Source: Sporomusaceae bacterium UBA7701
GTDB taxonomy: Bacteria; Bacillota; Negativicutes; Sporomusales; UBA7701
DNA length: 64,000 nucleotides
NCBI GenBank assembly: GCA_002482545.1
Contig: DLGF01000016.1
Location: forward strand, 124,001 to 188,000
Reading direction: 5' to 3'
The notes under the pieces were generated by a model that saw only the letters and a list, made by a program, of their open reading frames with translations, did no database searches and was not told where the DNA came from. Position 1 is the first letter of the stretch, and every line of letters starts with the position of its first letter. The position numbers and the translations under genes are program-made. Below, in pieces: positions 32,124 through 40,271 of the stretch.

Positions 32124-32544
32124 GCAGGGGCTTGTTCTGGAGTTTCCTCTTCAGGGAGCGAACTTCGAATCGGCTGGCGAAGCGTCGAGCAAAATAAAAA
32201 GGGTGCTCCAGCAGATCGGGGTGCGGGCCGATATTATCCGGCGCGTTGCCATCGGCTCCTATGAGGCCGAGATGAACGTCATCATTCACGCTTACCGCGG
32301 CGTGATCAAGGCCGCGATTTATCCGGACCGGACCGAGATCGCCGTCGAGGATGAGGGACCGGGGATCGCCGATATTCAACTGGCGATGCGGGAGGGCTAC
32401 TCCACTGCTCCGGACTATATCCGGGAAATGGGCTTCGGTGCGGGAATGGGTTTACCCAACATGACCAGATGCTCAGACGAGTTTGATATTCAGTCAACCG
32501 TCGGAGTAGGGACCAATATCCGCATGATCTTTCAGCATAGCTAA
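32116..32544 (+). CDS. Anti-sigma-factor-like (RsbW-type) ATPase
   Basis: 142 residues of the GHKL ATPase fold as in RsbW/SpoIIAB kinases. The N box is in IGSYEAEMNVIIHAY, the G1 box in VEDEGPGIADIQLAM and the G2 region in GFGAGMGLPNMTRCSDEFDI. There is no sigma factor or anti-anti-sigma gene next to it; instead it is encoded between a DRTGG protein and a hydrogenase-like Fe-S protein. This suggests that the fold serves as a signalling partner of that protein, as inferred from context. Confidence 0.82.
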   Translation: MSEQGLVLEFPLQGANFESAGEASSKIKRVLQQIGVRADIIRRVAIGSYEAEMNVIIHAYRGVIKAAIYPDRTEIAVEDEGPGIADIQLAMREGYSTAPDYIREMGFGAGMGLPNMTRCSDEFDIQSTVGVGTNIRMIFQHS

Positions 32545-32559
32545 TTGTGTGGTGATAAT

Positions 32560-33894
32560 GTGCCGGAATATTTCCATTCCGTCAAACTTACGCCTGAACG
32601 TTGCAAAGGTTGCGTCAACTGCACCAAACGCTGCCCGACGGAAGCCATCCGCATCCGGGAAGGAAAAGCGAAAATAACCGAGCATCGGTGTATCGACTGC
32701 GGGGAGTGCATCCGCCGCTGTACCAACCATGCCAAAACCGCGGTAACCGATAGCCTGGACGACCTTGGCAATTTTCAATACAATATTGCCTTGCCTGCCC
32801 CCACTCTCTATGCCCAGTTCAGCTCGGACATCTCCATCGACGTCATCCTGGGGGGGCTTTTGACCCTGGGATTCGATGAGGTTTACGAAGTGGCCCAGGG
32901 AGCGGAGATTGTCTCGGCTGCAACCAGGGAGTATCTGAAAAAGGCCGATGTGAAAAAACCGGCTATTTCTTCGGCTTGTCCTGCGGTTGTGCGCCTGATC
33001 CAGGTGAAATTCCCCGAGCTGATCGACCATCTCATTCCGATCGAAGCTCCCGTCGAAGTGGCGGCCCGGCTGGTAAGGGCCTCCCGCAGCGCGGCGCTCC
33101 AGATACCGCCCGAGAAAATTGGCGTATGGTTCCTGACGCCGTGCCCCGCCAAGATGACGGCCGTAAAACAGCCGCTGGGCGCCGATAAGTCCAATATCAG
33201 CGGAGCTATAGCCATCTCGCAGATTTACGGGGAGCTATTAAAGGCGATCAGTACTGTACCCCGCGACAGCCGGCACCGGCGGGCGACCGCCGAAGGAGTG
33301 GGCTGGGCGCTGTCCGGAGGAGAGACCCGCGCCGTGGCGGCGGTTAATGCTATGGTCGTGGATGAAATTCACAATGTCAGCGAGATTCTGGAGCAAGTCG
33401 CCTTAGGCAAATTAAATAAAGTTGATTATATCGAGTGCCTCGCCTGTTCGGGCGGCTGCATCGGCGGCCCGCTCGCGGTGGAGAACCGCTTCGTGGCCGA
33501 ACACCGGATGAAACAGCGGCTGGAGAAGATCCGGGCCGAGGATGACCGCCGGGGCGCCGTTTCCCAGGCCGGAAATCCCGATCCCGAAGTGCTGACCTAT
33601 GATCGCCGGGCCATCGTCCCGCGGCCGATCATGCGGCTGGACGAAGATATCTTCAAGGCCATGCATAAAGTTGAAATCATGGAGCAGACGCTCAAGAAGC
33701 TTCCCGGCCTCGACTGCGGCTCGTGCGGCTCCCCTAATTGCCGGGCCTTGGCGGAGGATATCGTCCAGGGAACCGCCGCCGAAACCGACTGCCTATTCAA
33801 GCTGCGCGAGCGGGTACGGGATCTGGCCCAGGAAATGGTGGACCTGGCGAAAAAATTGCCGCCTCCCCTGGAAAAGGATGATGATGACAAGTAA
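32560..33894 (+). CDS. Putative sensory [FeFe]-hydrogenase-like protein
   Basis: 444 residues from GTG 32560; a TTG at 32545 would add five residues. Two [4Fe-4S] motifs are at Cys 15, 18, 21, 25 and 44, 47, 50, 54. The H-cluster domain has reduced motifs: SSACPAVV for L1 (Ala where catalytic enzymes have the first Cys of TSCCPGW), TPCPAKMTAV for L2 and ECLACSGGCIGGPL for L3, keeping Cys that would bind the cluster. A C-terminal Fe-S domain (LPGLDCGSCGSPNCRAL) follows. The replaced proton-relay residue and the signalling neighbours suggest a redox or H2 sensor rather than a bulk hydrogenase. It sits upstream of the catalytic hydCBA genes. Confidence 0.82.
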   Translation: MPEYFHSVKLTPERCKGCVNCTKRCPTEAIRIREGKAKITEHRCIDCGECIRRCTNHAKTAVTDSLDDLGNFQYNIALPAPTLYAQFSSDISIDVILGGLLTLGFDEVYEVAQGAEIVSAATREYLKKADVKKPAISSACPAVVRLIQVKFPELIDHLIPIEAPVEVAARLVRASRSAALQIPPEKIGVWFLTPCPAKMTAVKQPLGADKSNISGAIAISQIYGELLKAISTVPRDSRHRRATAEGVGWALSGGETRAVAAVNAMVVDEIHNVSEILEQVALGKLNKVDYIECLACSGGCIGGPLAVENRFVAEHRMKQRLEKIRAEDDRRGAVSQAGNPDPEVLTYDRRAIVPRPIMRLDEDIFKAMHKVEIMEQTLKKLPGLDCGSCGSPNCRALAEDIVQGTAAETDCLFKLRERVRDLAQEMVDLAKKLPPPLEKDDDDK

Positions 33895-33912
33895 AGAGGA
33901 GGTAGGAAGCGC

Positions 33913-34254
33913 ATGACGGTGGCAGATATTATAAAGGCCCTGCCGCTCACCGTAATCGCCGCGGCGGGCGAATTGTCCAAACCGGTGGAAGGCGGCTATG
34001 TGTCCGATTTGTTGAGCAATGTGATGGGCTTTGCCAAAGCCAACAGCGTCTGGATAACCATGCAGGGGCATCAGAATGTGGTGGCGGTCGCTTCCCTCGC
34101 GAACCTTTCGGCGGTCATCATCGCCGGAGGGGCGTCGCCGGAGGCCGATGCCGTCAAAAAGGCGGAGGCGGAAGGCGTCGTCCTTCTGGCGACCGACCTG
34201 CCGGCGTTTGAGGTTGCCGGGCAATTATACGGGCTGGGTGTCAGGGGACTATGA
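33913..34254 (+). CDS. DRTGG-domain protein of the hydrogenase cluster (2)
   Basis: 113 residues, a paralogue of 31755-32123 with the same layout: VADIIKALPLTVIAAAGE, GGYVSDLLSNVMGFAKANSVWITM, then GVVLLATDLPAFEVAGQLY. It starts 18 nt after the sensory hydrogenase-like gene and overlaps the PHP gene by 4 nt. The two copies flank the ATPase and the hydrogenase-like protein, so they may form a heteromeric complex with them. Confidence 0.8.
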   Translation: MTVADIIKALPLTVIAAAGELSKPVEGGYVSDLLSNVMGFAKANSVWITMQGHQNVVAVASLANLSAVIIAGGASPEADAVKKAEAEGVVLLATDLPAFEVAGQLYGLGVRGL

Positions 34255-34994
34255 TCCGGTGCTTCGTGGCCGACCTGCATGTGCACTCGGTGCTGTCGCC
34301 CTGTGCCGCCGTGGAGATGACGCCGCGGAATATCGTCTGGCATGCCGCCGAGCATGGCGTCGATATCATTGCCGTCACCGACCACAACGCCGGGGACAAT
34401 GTCCGCGCCGTCCTGGAGGCTGCGAAAGGAACGCCCGTCACGGTGCTGCCCGGGATGGAAGTCGAAACCAAGGAAGAAATCCATGTCGTGGCGTTGTTTG
34501 ATAAGATGCGAAGCTTCCAGGAATGGGAAAAGGTTGTAGAGGACCACCGGAGCGGCCGCCTCAACGACGCCGACAAGTTTGGCGCCCAGTTCGTGGTGGA
34601 TGCCGAGGACAATCTTGTCCGTGTGAAAGAGGAAATGCTGCTGGCCGCCCTCACGCTCGGCCTGGAAGAATTATGCGACAGGGTGGAGGCGCTCGGCGGT
34701 TTATGCATCGCCAGCCATGTCGATCGTCCTGCATACAGTATACTTTATAAACTGGGCTTTATTCCGTCCGGCCTCAAACTGGCTGCGGCGGAAATCTCGC
34801 CGCTGATTAAGAAGGAAGATGCCCTGCGGCGGTTTCCGGCTCTGGCCAAGATCCCGATCGTCGCGTCCTCGGACGCCCATACGATGGACGATTTCATCGG
34901 CGGCCCCAAGACGTGCTTCCATATGGAGCAAGCTACTCTGCCGGAAATCCGGCAGGCCCTATATAGCGAAAACAGGCGTGAGGTGGTGCTTTGA
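34251..34994 (+). CDS. PHP-domain phosphoesterase-like protein
   Basis: 247 residues. Metal-binding PHP motifs are visible: ADLHVHSVLSPCA (HxH), TDHNAGDNV, GMEVETKEEIHVVAL, ASHVDRP and ASSDAHTMDDF, so all the usual His and Asp ligands seem to be present. In known proteins the domain hydrolyses phosphoesters (histidinol phosphatase, DNA polymerase exonuclease, AMP phosphatase). It is regularly found beside hydrogenase genes of this type; the substrate is unknown. Its ATG overlaps the preceding stop (ATGA). Confidence 0.85.
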   Translation: MIRCFVADLHVHSVLSPCAAVEMTPRNIVWHAAEHGVDIIAVTDHNAGDNVRAVLEAAKGTPVTVLPGMEVETKEEIHVVALFDKMRSFQEWEKVVEDHRSGRLNDADKFGAQFVVDAEDNLVRVKEEMLLAALTLGLEELCDRVEALGGLCIASHVDRPAYSILYKLGFIPSGLKLAAAEISPLIKKEDALRRFPALAKIPIVASSDAHTMDDFIGGPKTCFHMEQATLPEIRQALYSENRREVVL

Positions 34995-35045
34995 CGACGA
35001 CTAATTGATATGGCTTAAGGAAAGAGTTTATAAAGGAGGAAGAAC

Positions 35046-35543
35046 ATGAGCAACACTGAGAAAAAATGCTGCTGTGGCGGCAACGACGGCAAACATTTTG
35101 CCCAACTCGACGAGATCCTGGTCAAGTATCAAGGCGTGAAAGGCGCACTGATCCCTGTACTGCAAGAAGCTCAAAATGCCTATGGCTATCTCCCCAAGGA
35201 CGTTGTCAAGCGCATTGCCGAAAAGATGAATATTCCGGCCAGCCAGATATACGGGGTAGCCACCTTCTATGCCCAGTTCCACCTCAACCCGCGCGGACGG
35301 AACATCATCCGCGTCTGCCAGGGGACAGCCTGTCACGTCCGTGGCGCCAAGGCCGTTCTAAAGGCGATTGAAGACCAACTGCAAATCGCGGCCGGCCAAA
35401 CCACGCCCGATCTTCAGTTCACGATCGAAACCGTGGCCTGTATCGGCGCCTGTGGCCTGGCTCCGGTCATGATGATCAACGACGATACCCACGGCCGCCT
35501 GACTCCGGCCATCGTTCCCGAGATTCTCAAAAAGTACTCTTAA
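35046..35543 (+). CDS. hydC: Bifurcating [FeFe]-hydrogenase, NuoE-like [2Fe-2S] subunit
   Basis: 165 residues of the 24-kDa thioredoxin-like ferredoxin family. The [2Fe-2S] ligands are in CQGTACHVRGAK and, further on, CIGACGLAP (pattern CxxxxC then CxxxC). The N-terminal helix bundle (LVKYQGVKGALIPVLQEAQ) docks on the NuoF-like subunit. An unusual start MSNTEKKCCCGGNDG adds three adjacent cysteines. GGAGGAAGAAC precedes ATG 35046. It is the first structural hydrogenase gene after the signalling genes. Confidence 0.92.
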   Translation: MSNTEKKCCCGGNDGKHFAQLDEILVKYQGVKGALIPVLQEAQNAYGYLPKDVVKRIAEKMNIPASQIYGVATFYAQFHLNPRGRNIIRVCQGTACHVRGAKAVLKAIEDQLQIAAGQTTPDLQFTIETVACIGACGLAPVMMINDDTHGRLTPAIVPEILKKYS

Positions 35544-35549
35544 ATTCCC

Positions 35550-36113
35550 ATGCGCGAGCTCGCTTTGCATATCCTGGACCTGGTGCAGAACTCCATCGAA
35601 GCGGGAGCAAGCACGGTTCGCCTGGAGATTATCGAAGATCGCGAAAAGGACACCCTGACCATCCGCGTCGCGGATAACGGACGGGGGATGGACGCCGAAA
35701 CCAAACGCCGGGTCCTCGATCCGTTCGTGACTACCCGGACGACGCGCAGGGTGGGGTTGGGCCTGCCGCTGATCGATATGTCCACCAAGCGGTGCGGGGG
35801 GCATCTCCTCATCACTTCCGCCGTGGGCCAGGGAACGGTCGTGGAGGCCGAATACCGGCACAGCCACTTGGACCGTCCACCGCTCGGCAATGTCGTGGAA
35901 ACGGTCAAGGCGATCATCGTCGCCAATCCCGAACTGGATTTCCACTATGTCCATCGTGTAGACGGCGCAGTTTTTACTGTGTCGACCCGGAGCATCGTTT
36001 CCGAACTGGGGGATATGCCTTTGTCCCATCCGGATGTCATCCTCTGGCTCCATGAGTTCTTATCTTATAATTTGGCTAATTTGTACGGAGGTGTACAACA
36101 TGAAAACAATTGA
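35550..36113 (+). CDS. Stand-alone HATPase (histidine-kinase-like) domain protein
   Basis: 187 residues with a GHKL ATPase core: N box LALHILDLVQNSIEAGA, G1 box VADNGRGMDAETK and G2 box RRVGLGLPLIDM. It lacks a phosphorylatable His domain and a membrane segment. The last 60 residues have no recognised domain. It starts 6 nt after hydC and overlaps the next gene by 14 nt, within the hydrogenase operon. It may sense redox state through a partner, like the RsbW-type protein at 32116. Confidence 0.82.
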   Translation: MRELALHILDLVQNSIEAGASTVRLEIIEDREKDTLTIRVADNGRGMDAETKRRVLDPFVTTRTTRRVGLGLPLIDMSTKRCGGHLLITSAVGQGTVVEAEYRHSHLDRPPLGNVVETVKAIIVANPELDFHYVHRVDGAVFTVSTRSIVSELGDMPLSHPDVILWLHEFLSYNLANLYGGVQHENN

Positions 36114-36465
36114 AGATTTGAAGCGCATGCGTGAACAGTTCCAATCCCAGACCAAACTTCGCCACGCAAGCGACATTCAGGTTATCGTAGGCATGGGCAC
36201 CTGTGGAATCGCCGCCGGGGCCCGCGAAGTCATGTCGGCTATTCTGGACGAAATCGCCAAGCGCAAGCTGCAGGACGTAACCGTCCGGCAGACCGGCTGT
36301 ATCGGCATGTGCGAGAAAGAAGTGCTGGTCGATGTCGTGCGGCCCGGCGAGCCCCGGATTACCTACGGAAACGTAACGGTGGCGGCTGTATCCAAGCTTA
36401 TCGGCGAACATGTGGTCAACGGACGGATTGTCGAGGACATGGTTGTCGGTAAAATCGCTGAATAA
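36100..36465 (+). CDS. Thioredoxin-like [2Fe-2S] ferredoxin
   Basis: 121 residues from ATG 36100 with GGAGG upstream. The fold begins QVIVGMGTCGIAAGAREVM and ends with QTGCIGMCEKEVLVDVV; only three of the four classical cysteines are clear (in GTCG, GCIG and MCEK), so the cluster may be atypical or use another ligand. It belongs to the ferredoxin-like domain also found at the N-terminus of HydB. It lies between the HATPase and hydB and may carry electrons in the complex. Confidence 0.8.
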   Translation: MKTIEDLKRMREQFQSQTKLRHASDIQVIVGMGTCGIAAGAREVMSAILDEIAKRKLQDVTVRQTGCIGMCEKEVLVDVVRPGEPRITYGNVTVAAVSKLIGEHVVNGRIVEDMVVGKIAE

Positions 36466-36489
36466 AACAGGGAAATGGGAGGGGAAAAC

Positions 36490-38280
36490 ATGCAACACGT
36501 CAGAGCGCATGTATTGATTTGCGCCGGCACCGGCTGTACCGCTTCGGGGGCGAAGAAGGTAGAGGCGGCGCTGCGCGAAGAATTGATAAAAAAAGGCCTC
36601 GACAAAGAAGTCATGATTGTTGAGACCGGCTGTCACGGCTTTTGCGAAGCCGGACCGCTGGTGATCGTCTATCCGGAAGGCACCTTCTATGTCCGGGTGC
36701 AGCCAGAAGACATCCCTGAACTGGTGGAAAATCATCTTTATAAAGGCCGCATCGTGGAGCGCCTCCTGTTCAAGGAGCCGATCACCCACGAGCGCGTGCC
36801 CTACTATGGCGATCTGGACTTCTACAAAAAGCAGATGCGGATGGTGCTGGCCAACTGCGGCCACATCAATCCGGAAATCATCGAAGAATATATTGCTGCC
36901 GGCGGTTATGAAGCGCTGGCCATCGCCCTGACCAGCATGAAGCCCGAGGAGGTTGTCGCCAGCATCAAGAAATCGGGCCTCCGCGGCCGTGGGGGCGGCG
37001 GCTTCCCGACCGGCATGAAATGGGAATTCACCCGCAACGCCCCTGGCGACAAGAAATATGTCGTATGTAACGCCGACGAGGGCGACCCCGGCGCGTTCAT
37101 GGACCGCAGCGTGCTCGAAGGAGACCCCCACCGGGTAATCGAGGGGATGGCCGTCTGCGGCTACGCCATCGGCGCCGATGAAGGCTACCTCTATGTGCGG
37201 GCCGAGTATCCCCTGGCGATCAAACGCCTCCGCATCGCCATCAAACAAGCCGAAGACATGGGCCTCCTGGGCGACAACATCTTTGGCAGCGGGTTTAATT
37301 TCCGCCTGAAGATCAAAGAAGGCGCCGGCGCCTTTGTCTGCGGCGAGGAAACCGCTCTCCTGGCCTCGATCGAAGGCAAACGCGGCATGCCGCGGCCCCG
37401 TCCGCCCTTCCCGGCCATCAAGGGCCTGTGGGGCAAACCCACCAATATCAATAACGTGGAAACCTTTGCCAACGTTCCGCAAATCATCACCAAGGGCGCC
37501 GACTGGTACGCCAGCATCGGCACCGAAAAGAGCAAGGGCACCAAGGTATTCGCCCTCACCGGCAAAATCAACAGCACCGGTCTCGCCGAAGTACCGATGG
37601 GCATCAGCATGCGGGAGATCATTTTTGACATCGGCGGCGGCATTCCCGGCGGCAAGAAGTTCAAAGCCGTCCAAATCGGCGGTCCTTCCGGCGGCTGTCT
37701 CCCGGAAAGCCTTCTCGACCGTCCCATTGACTATGACTCCCTCATCCAGGCCGGCGCCATGATGGGATCCGGCGGCCTCGTCGTCCTGGACGAAACCACC
37801 TGTATGGTCGATCTGGCCAAATTCTTCCTGACCTTTACCCAGGCCGAGTCCTGCGGCAAATGTACCCCTTGCCGGGAAGGCACCAAGCGGATGCTGGAAA
37901 TCCTCACCCGGATCACCGAAGGAGAAGGACGGGAAGGCGACATCGCCCTCCTGGAAGATATGGCCAAGAACATCAAAACCACTGCCCTGTGCGGCCTCGG
38001 GCAAACAGCGCCCAATCCCGTGCTCAGCACCCTTCGCTATTTCCGGTCCGAGTACGAGGCCCATATCAACGACAAGCGCTGCCCGGCCGGCGCCTGCAGC
38101 AAGCTGAGCGGCTACAACATCACCGAGCTGTGCAAAGGCTGCGGCCTGTGCAAGAAGGCTTGCCCGGTGGAAGCCATCAGCGGCGAAGTCAAATCCGTCC
38201 ACAAAATTGATCAGGCCATTTGCATCAAGTGCGGCGCCTGTATGACCAAATGCCCGTTCAAAGCGATAATCAAGGGCTAA
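36490..38280 (+). CDS. hydB: Bifurcating [FeFe]-hydrogenase, NADH/FMN subunit (NuoF-like)
   Basis: 596 residues from ATG 36490, chosen because GGGAGGGG lies directly before it; ATG 36475 is upstream of this site. Order of domains: thioredoxin-like [2Fe-2S] (1-115, GTGCTASG, ETGCHGFCEAGP), NuoF FMN/NADH domain (GLRGRGGGGFPTGMKWEF, NADEGDPGAFMDR), SLBB, iron-sulfur motif ESCGKCTPCREGT and a C-terminal two-cluster ferredoxin (CKGCGLCKKACP, CIKCGACMTKCP). In trimeric enzymes it couples NADH and ferredoxin oxidation to H2 production. It is followed 24 nt later by hydA. Confidence 0.95.
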   Translation: MQHVRAHVLICAGTGCTASGAKKVEAALREELIKKGLDKEVMIVETGCHGFCEAGPLVIVYPEGTFYVRVQPEDIPELVENHLYKGRIVERLLFKEPITHERVPYYGDLDFYKKQMRMVLANCGHINPEIIEEYIAAGGYEALAIALTSMKPEEVVASIKKSGLRGRGGGGFPTGMKWEFTRNAPGDKKYVVCNADEGDPGAFMDRSVLEGDPHRVIEGMAVCGYAIGADEGYLYVRAEYPLAIKRLRIAIKQAEDMGLLGDNIFGSGFNFRLKIKEGAGAFVCGEETALLASIEGKRGMPRPRPPFPAIKGLWGKPTNINNVETFANVPQIITKGADWYASIGTEKSKGTKVFALTGKINSTGLAEVPMGISMREIIFDIGGGIPGGKKFKAVQIGGPSGGCLPESLLDRPIDYDSLIQAGAMMGSGGLVVLDETTCMVDLAKFFLTFTQAESCGKCTPCREGTKRMLEILTRITEGEGREGDIALLEDMAKNIKTTALCGLGQTAPNPVLSTLRYFRSEYEAHINDKRCPAGACSKLSGYNITELCKGCGLCKKACPVEAISGEVKSVHKIDQAICIKCGACMTKCPFKAIIKG

Positions 38281-38304
38281 ACCGAGGAAAAGGAGCGTGA
38301 AACC

Positions 38305-40029
38305 ATGGAAATGGTCAATATAACAATCGACGGTAAAAAGATCCAGGTACCGAAAACGGCTACCGTCCTCGAAGCGGCCCAATCGGCGGGGATTACGGTG
38401 CCCACTCTGTGCTACCACCCCGAACTCCGTCCGGAGGGTGCCTGCCGGGTTTGCATGGTGGAAGTGGAAGGGGCGCGCAGCCTTGTGGCTTCCTGCGTAT
38501 ACCCCGTTAACGAAGGCATGGTGGTTCGGACCAGCACCGCTGCTGTGCGCGATGCCCGCAAAACGGTGGTGGAACTCCTGCTGGCCAACCATCCGCAAGA
38601 TTGCCTGTCCTGCCAGCGCAACCTCAACTGCGAACTGCAGACGATCGCCGCAGACCTCGGCATCCGCAAGATCCGCTTCGAAGGCGAGAAAAAACATTAT
38701 CCGCTGGATGCCAATAACCCTTCGCTCGTCCGCGACCAGGACAAGTGCATTCTCTGCGGGCGCTGTATCCGCGCCTGCAGTGAGCGCCAAGGCGTTCACG
38801 TCTACAGCTTCGTAAACCGCGGCTTTAACACTACGGTTTCTCCGGCCTTCAACGAAGGTCTGGAAGAAGCCCCCTGCACGTTCTGCGGCCAATGCGCCAG
38901 CGTCTGCCCGACCGCGGCGATCGTGGAGAAGGATGATACCGCTGCTGTCTGGGCGGCCCTCAGCGATCCCAAGAAACATGTGGTGGTGCAGACCGCACCG
39001 GCCGTCCGCGTCGCTCTGGGCGAAGCCCTCGGCATGGGACCCGGCAGCATCGTTACCGGCAAAATGGTCGCGGCTCTGCGCCGGCTAGGCTTTGACCGCG
39101 TATTCGACACCGACTTCAGCGCCGACCTCACCATTCTGGAGGAAGGCAACGAACTCATCGAGCGGCTCAGCCATAACGGCAAGCTGCCGATGATTACTTC
39201 CTGCAGCCCGGGCTGGGTCAATTTCATAGAAATATTGTATCCCGACCTGTTGGATCATCTGTCCACCGCCAAATCGCCGCAACAGATGTTCGGCGCTTTG
39301 GTCAAGACCTACTATGCCGAGAAGACCGGCATCGATCCCAAGGATATTGTCAGTGTTTCCATCATGCCCTGCACCGCGAAAAAAGCGGAAGCAGTGCGGC
39401 CCGAAATGAAATCCAGCGGTTACCAGGACGTCGACTTTGTCCTGACGACCCGGGAACTGGGCCGGATGATCCGCGAAGCCGGCCTGGATTTCGAAAAGCT
39501 GGCGAAGGAAGAATTCGACGCTCCGCTCGGTATTTCCACCGGCGCCGGCGTTATCTTCGGCGCAACCGGCGGCGTTATGGAAGCGGCTCTCCGCACCGTA
39601 GCCGAGGTGGTCACCGGCAAACCGCTTGACTGCATCGATTTCCACGGCGTTCGCGGCCTCACCGGCATCAAGGAAGCGGAAGTGGAACTGGGCGACCTCA
39701 AAGTGAAAGTGGCCGTGGCTCATACGCTGGCCAACGCCCGGATGCTGCTGGACAAAATCCGCGCCGGCGAAGCCGACTATCAATTCATCGAAGTCATGGC
39801 CTGCCCCGGCGGCTGCATCGGCGGCGGCGGACAGCCTGTTCCGGTTTGCGCCGACATCCGGCAAAAGCGTGTTGACGCAATCTACGACTGCGACCAATGC
39901 TCGACCCTGCGCAAGTCCCACGACAATCCCGCAGTTAAGGAACTGTACGACACCTGGCTGGGCAAACCGCTCGGCGAGAAATCCCATAAACTTCTCCATA
40001 CCCATTATCACCCGCAAGAACGCGGCTAA
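38305..40029 (+). CDS. hydA: Bifurcating [FeFe]-hydrogenase, catalytic subunit
   Basis: 574 residues. N-terminal [2Fe-2S] (CYHPELRPEGACRVC), His-ligated cluster region (NHPQDCLSCQRNLNCEL), two [4Fe-4S] motifs (CILCGRCIRACS, CTFCGQCASVCP), then the H-cluster domain with L1 ITSCSPGWV, L2 IMPCTAKKAEAVRP and L3 FIEVMACPGGCIGGGGQP, and the small-subunit-like C-terminus. L1 has Ser in place of the second Cys of TSCCPGW. I recall this as a variant of multimeric bifurcating enzymes, but that needs an alignment. With HydB and HydC it evolves or oxidises H2 using NADH and ferredoxin together. Confidence 0.95.
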   Translation: MEMVNITIDGKKIQVPKTATVLEAAQSAGITVPTLCYHPELRPEGACRVCMVEVEGARSLVASCVYPVNEGMVVRTSTAAVRDARKTVVELLLANHPQDCLSCQRNLNCELQTIAADLGIRKIRFEGEKKHYPLDANNPSLVRDQDKCILCGRCIRACSERQGVHVYSFVNRGFNTTVSPAFNEGLEEAPCTFCGQCASVCPTAAIVEKDDTAAVWAALSDPKKHVVVQTAPAVRVALGEALGMGPGSIVTGKMVAALRRLGFDRVFDTDFSADLTILEEGNELIERLSHNGKLPMITSCSPGWVNFIEILYPDLLDHLSTAKSPQQMFGALVKTYYAEKTGIDPKDIVSVSIMPCTAKKAEAVRPEMKSSGYQDVDFVLTTRELGRMIREAGLDFEKLAKEEFDAPLGISTGAGVIFGATGGVMEAALRTVAEVVTGKPLDCIDFHGVRGLTGIKEAEVELGDLKVKVAVAHTLANARMLLDKIRAGEADYQFIEVMACPGGCIGGGGQPVPVCADIRQKRVDAIYDCDQCSTLRKSHDNPAVKELYDTWLGKPLGEKSHKLLHTHYHPQERG

Positions 40030-40040
40030 TGACTCCACAA

Positions 40041-40076
40041 AGGAAACCGGAATTTATTTCCGGTTTCCTTTTTTTC
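40041..40076 (+). terminator. Intrinsic terminator of the hydrogenase operon
   Basis: AGGAAACCGGAA pairs with TTTCCGGTTTCCT around a short AT loop, followed by seven T. Confidence 0.92.
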
Positions 40077-40271
40077 GACCGCAATTTTTTAAAGGGCGAG
40101 CAGGCCCGAAGGCCGCTGACGCACTGAAGTCAATGGGCGTAGGGCGGGAAGTCAACTATGTGAAAAATATAAAAAACTCGGCTGATTGCCTGTGGCTCGG
40201 CAGGATTCGTCCAGATGGCTCCGAATATTAAATGAAAAGTATCGGGTAATTTTGTAAAGGGAGGACTCTTC

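Noticed and set aside
36076..38979. A 967-codon open frame on the minus strand opposite hydB and hydA
   Set aside because: It is the antisense of strongly conserved hydrogenase subunits with clear motifs on the plus strand; GC-rich codon use keeps the opposite frame open. It has no domain, no ribosome site and no promoter.
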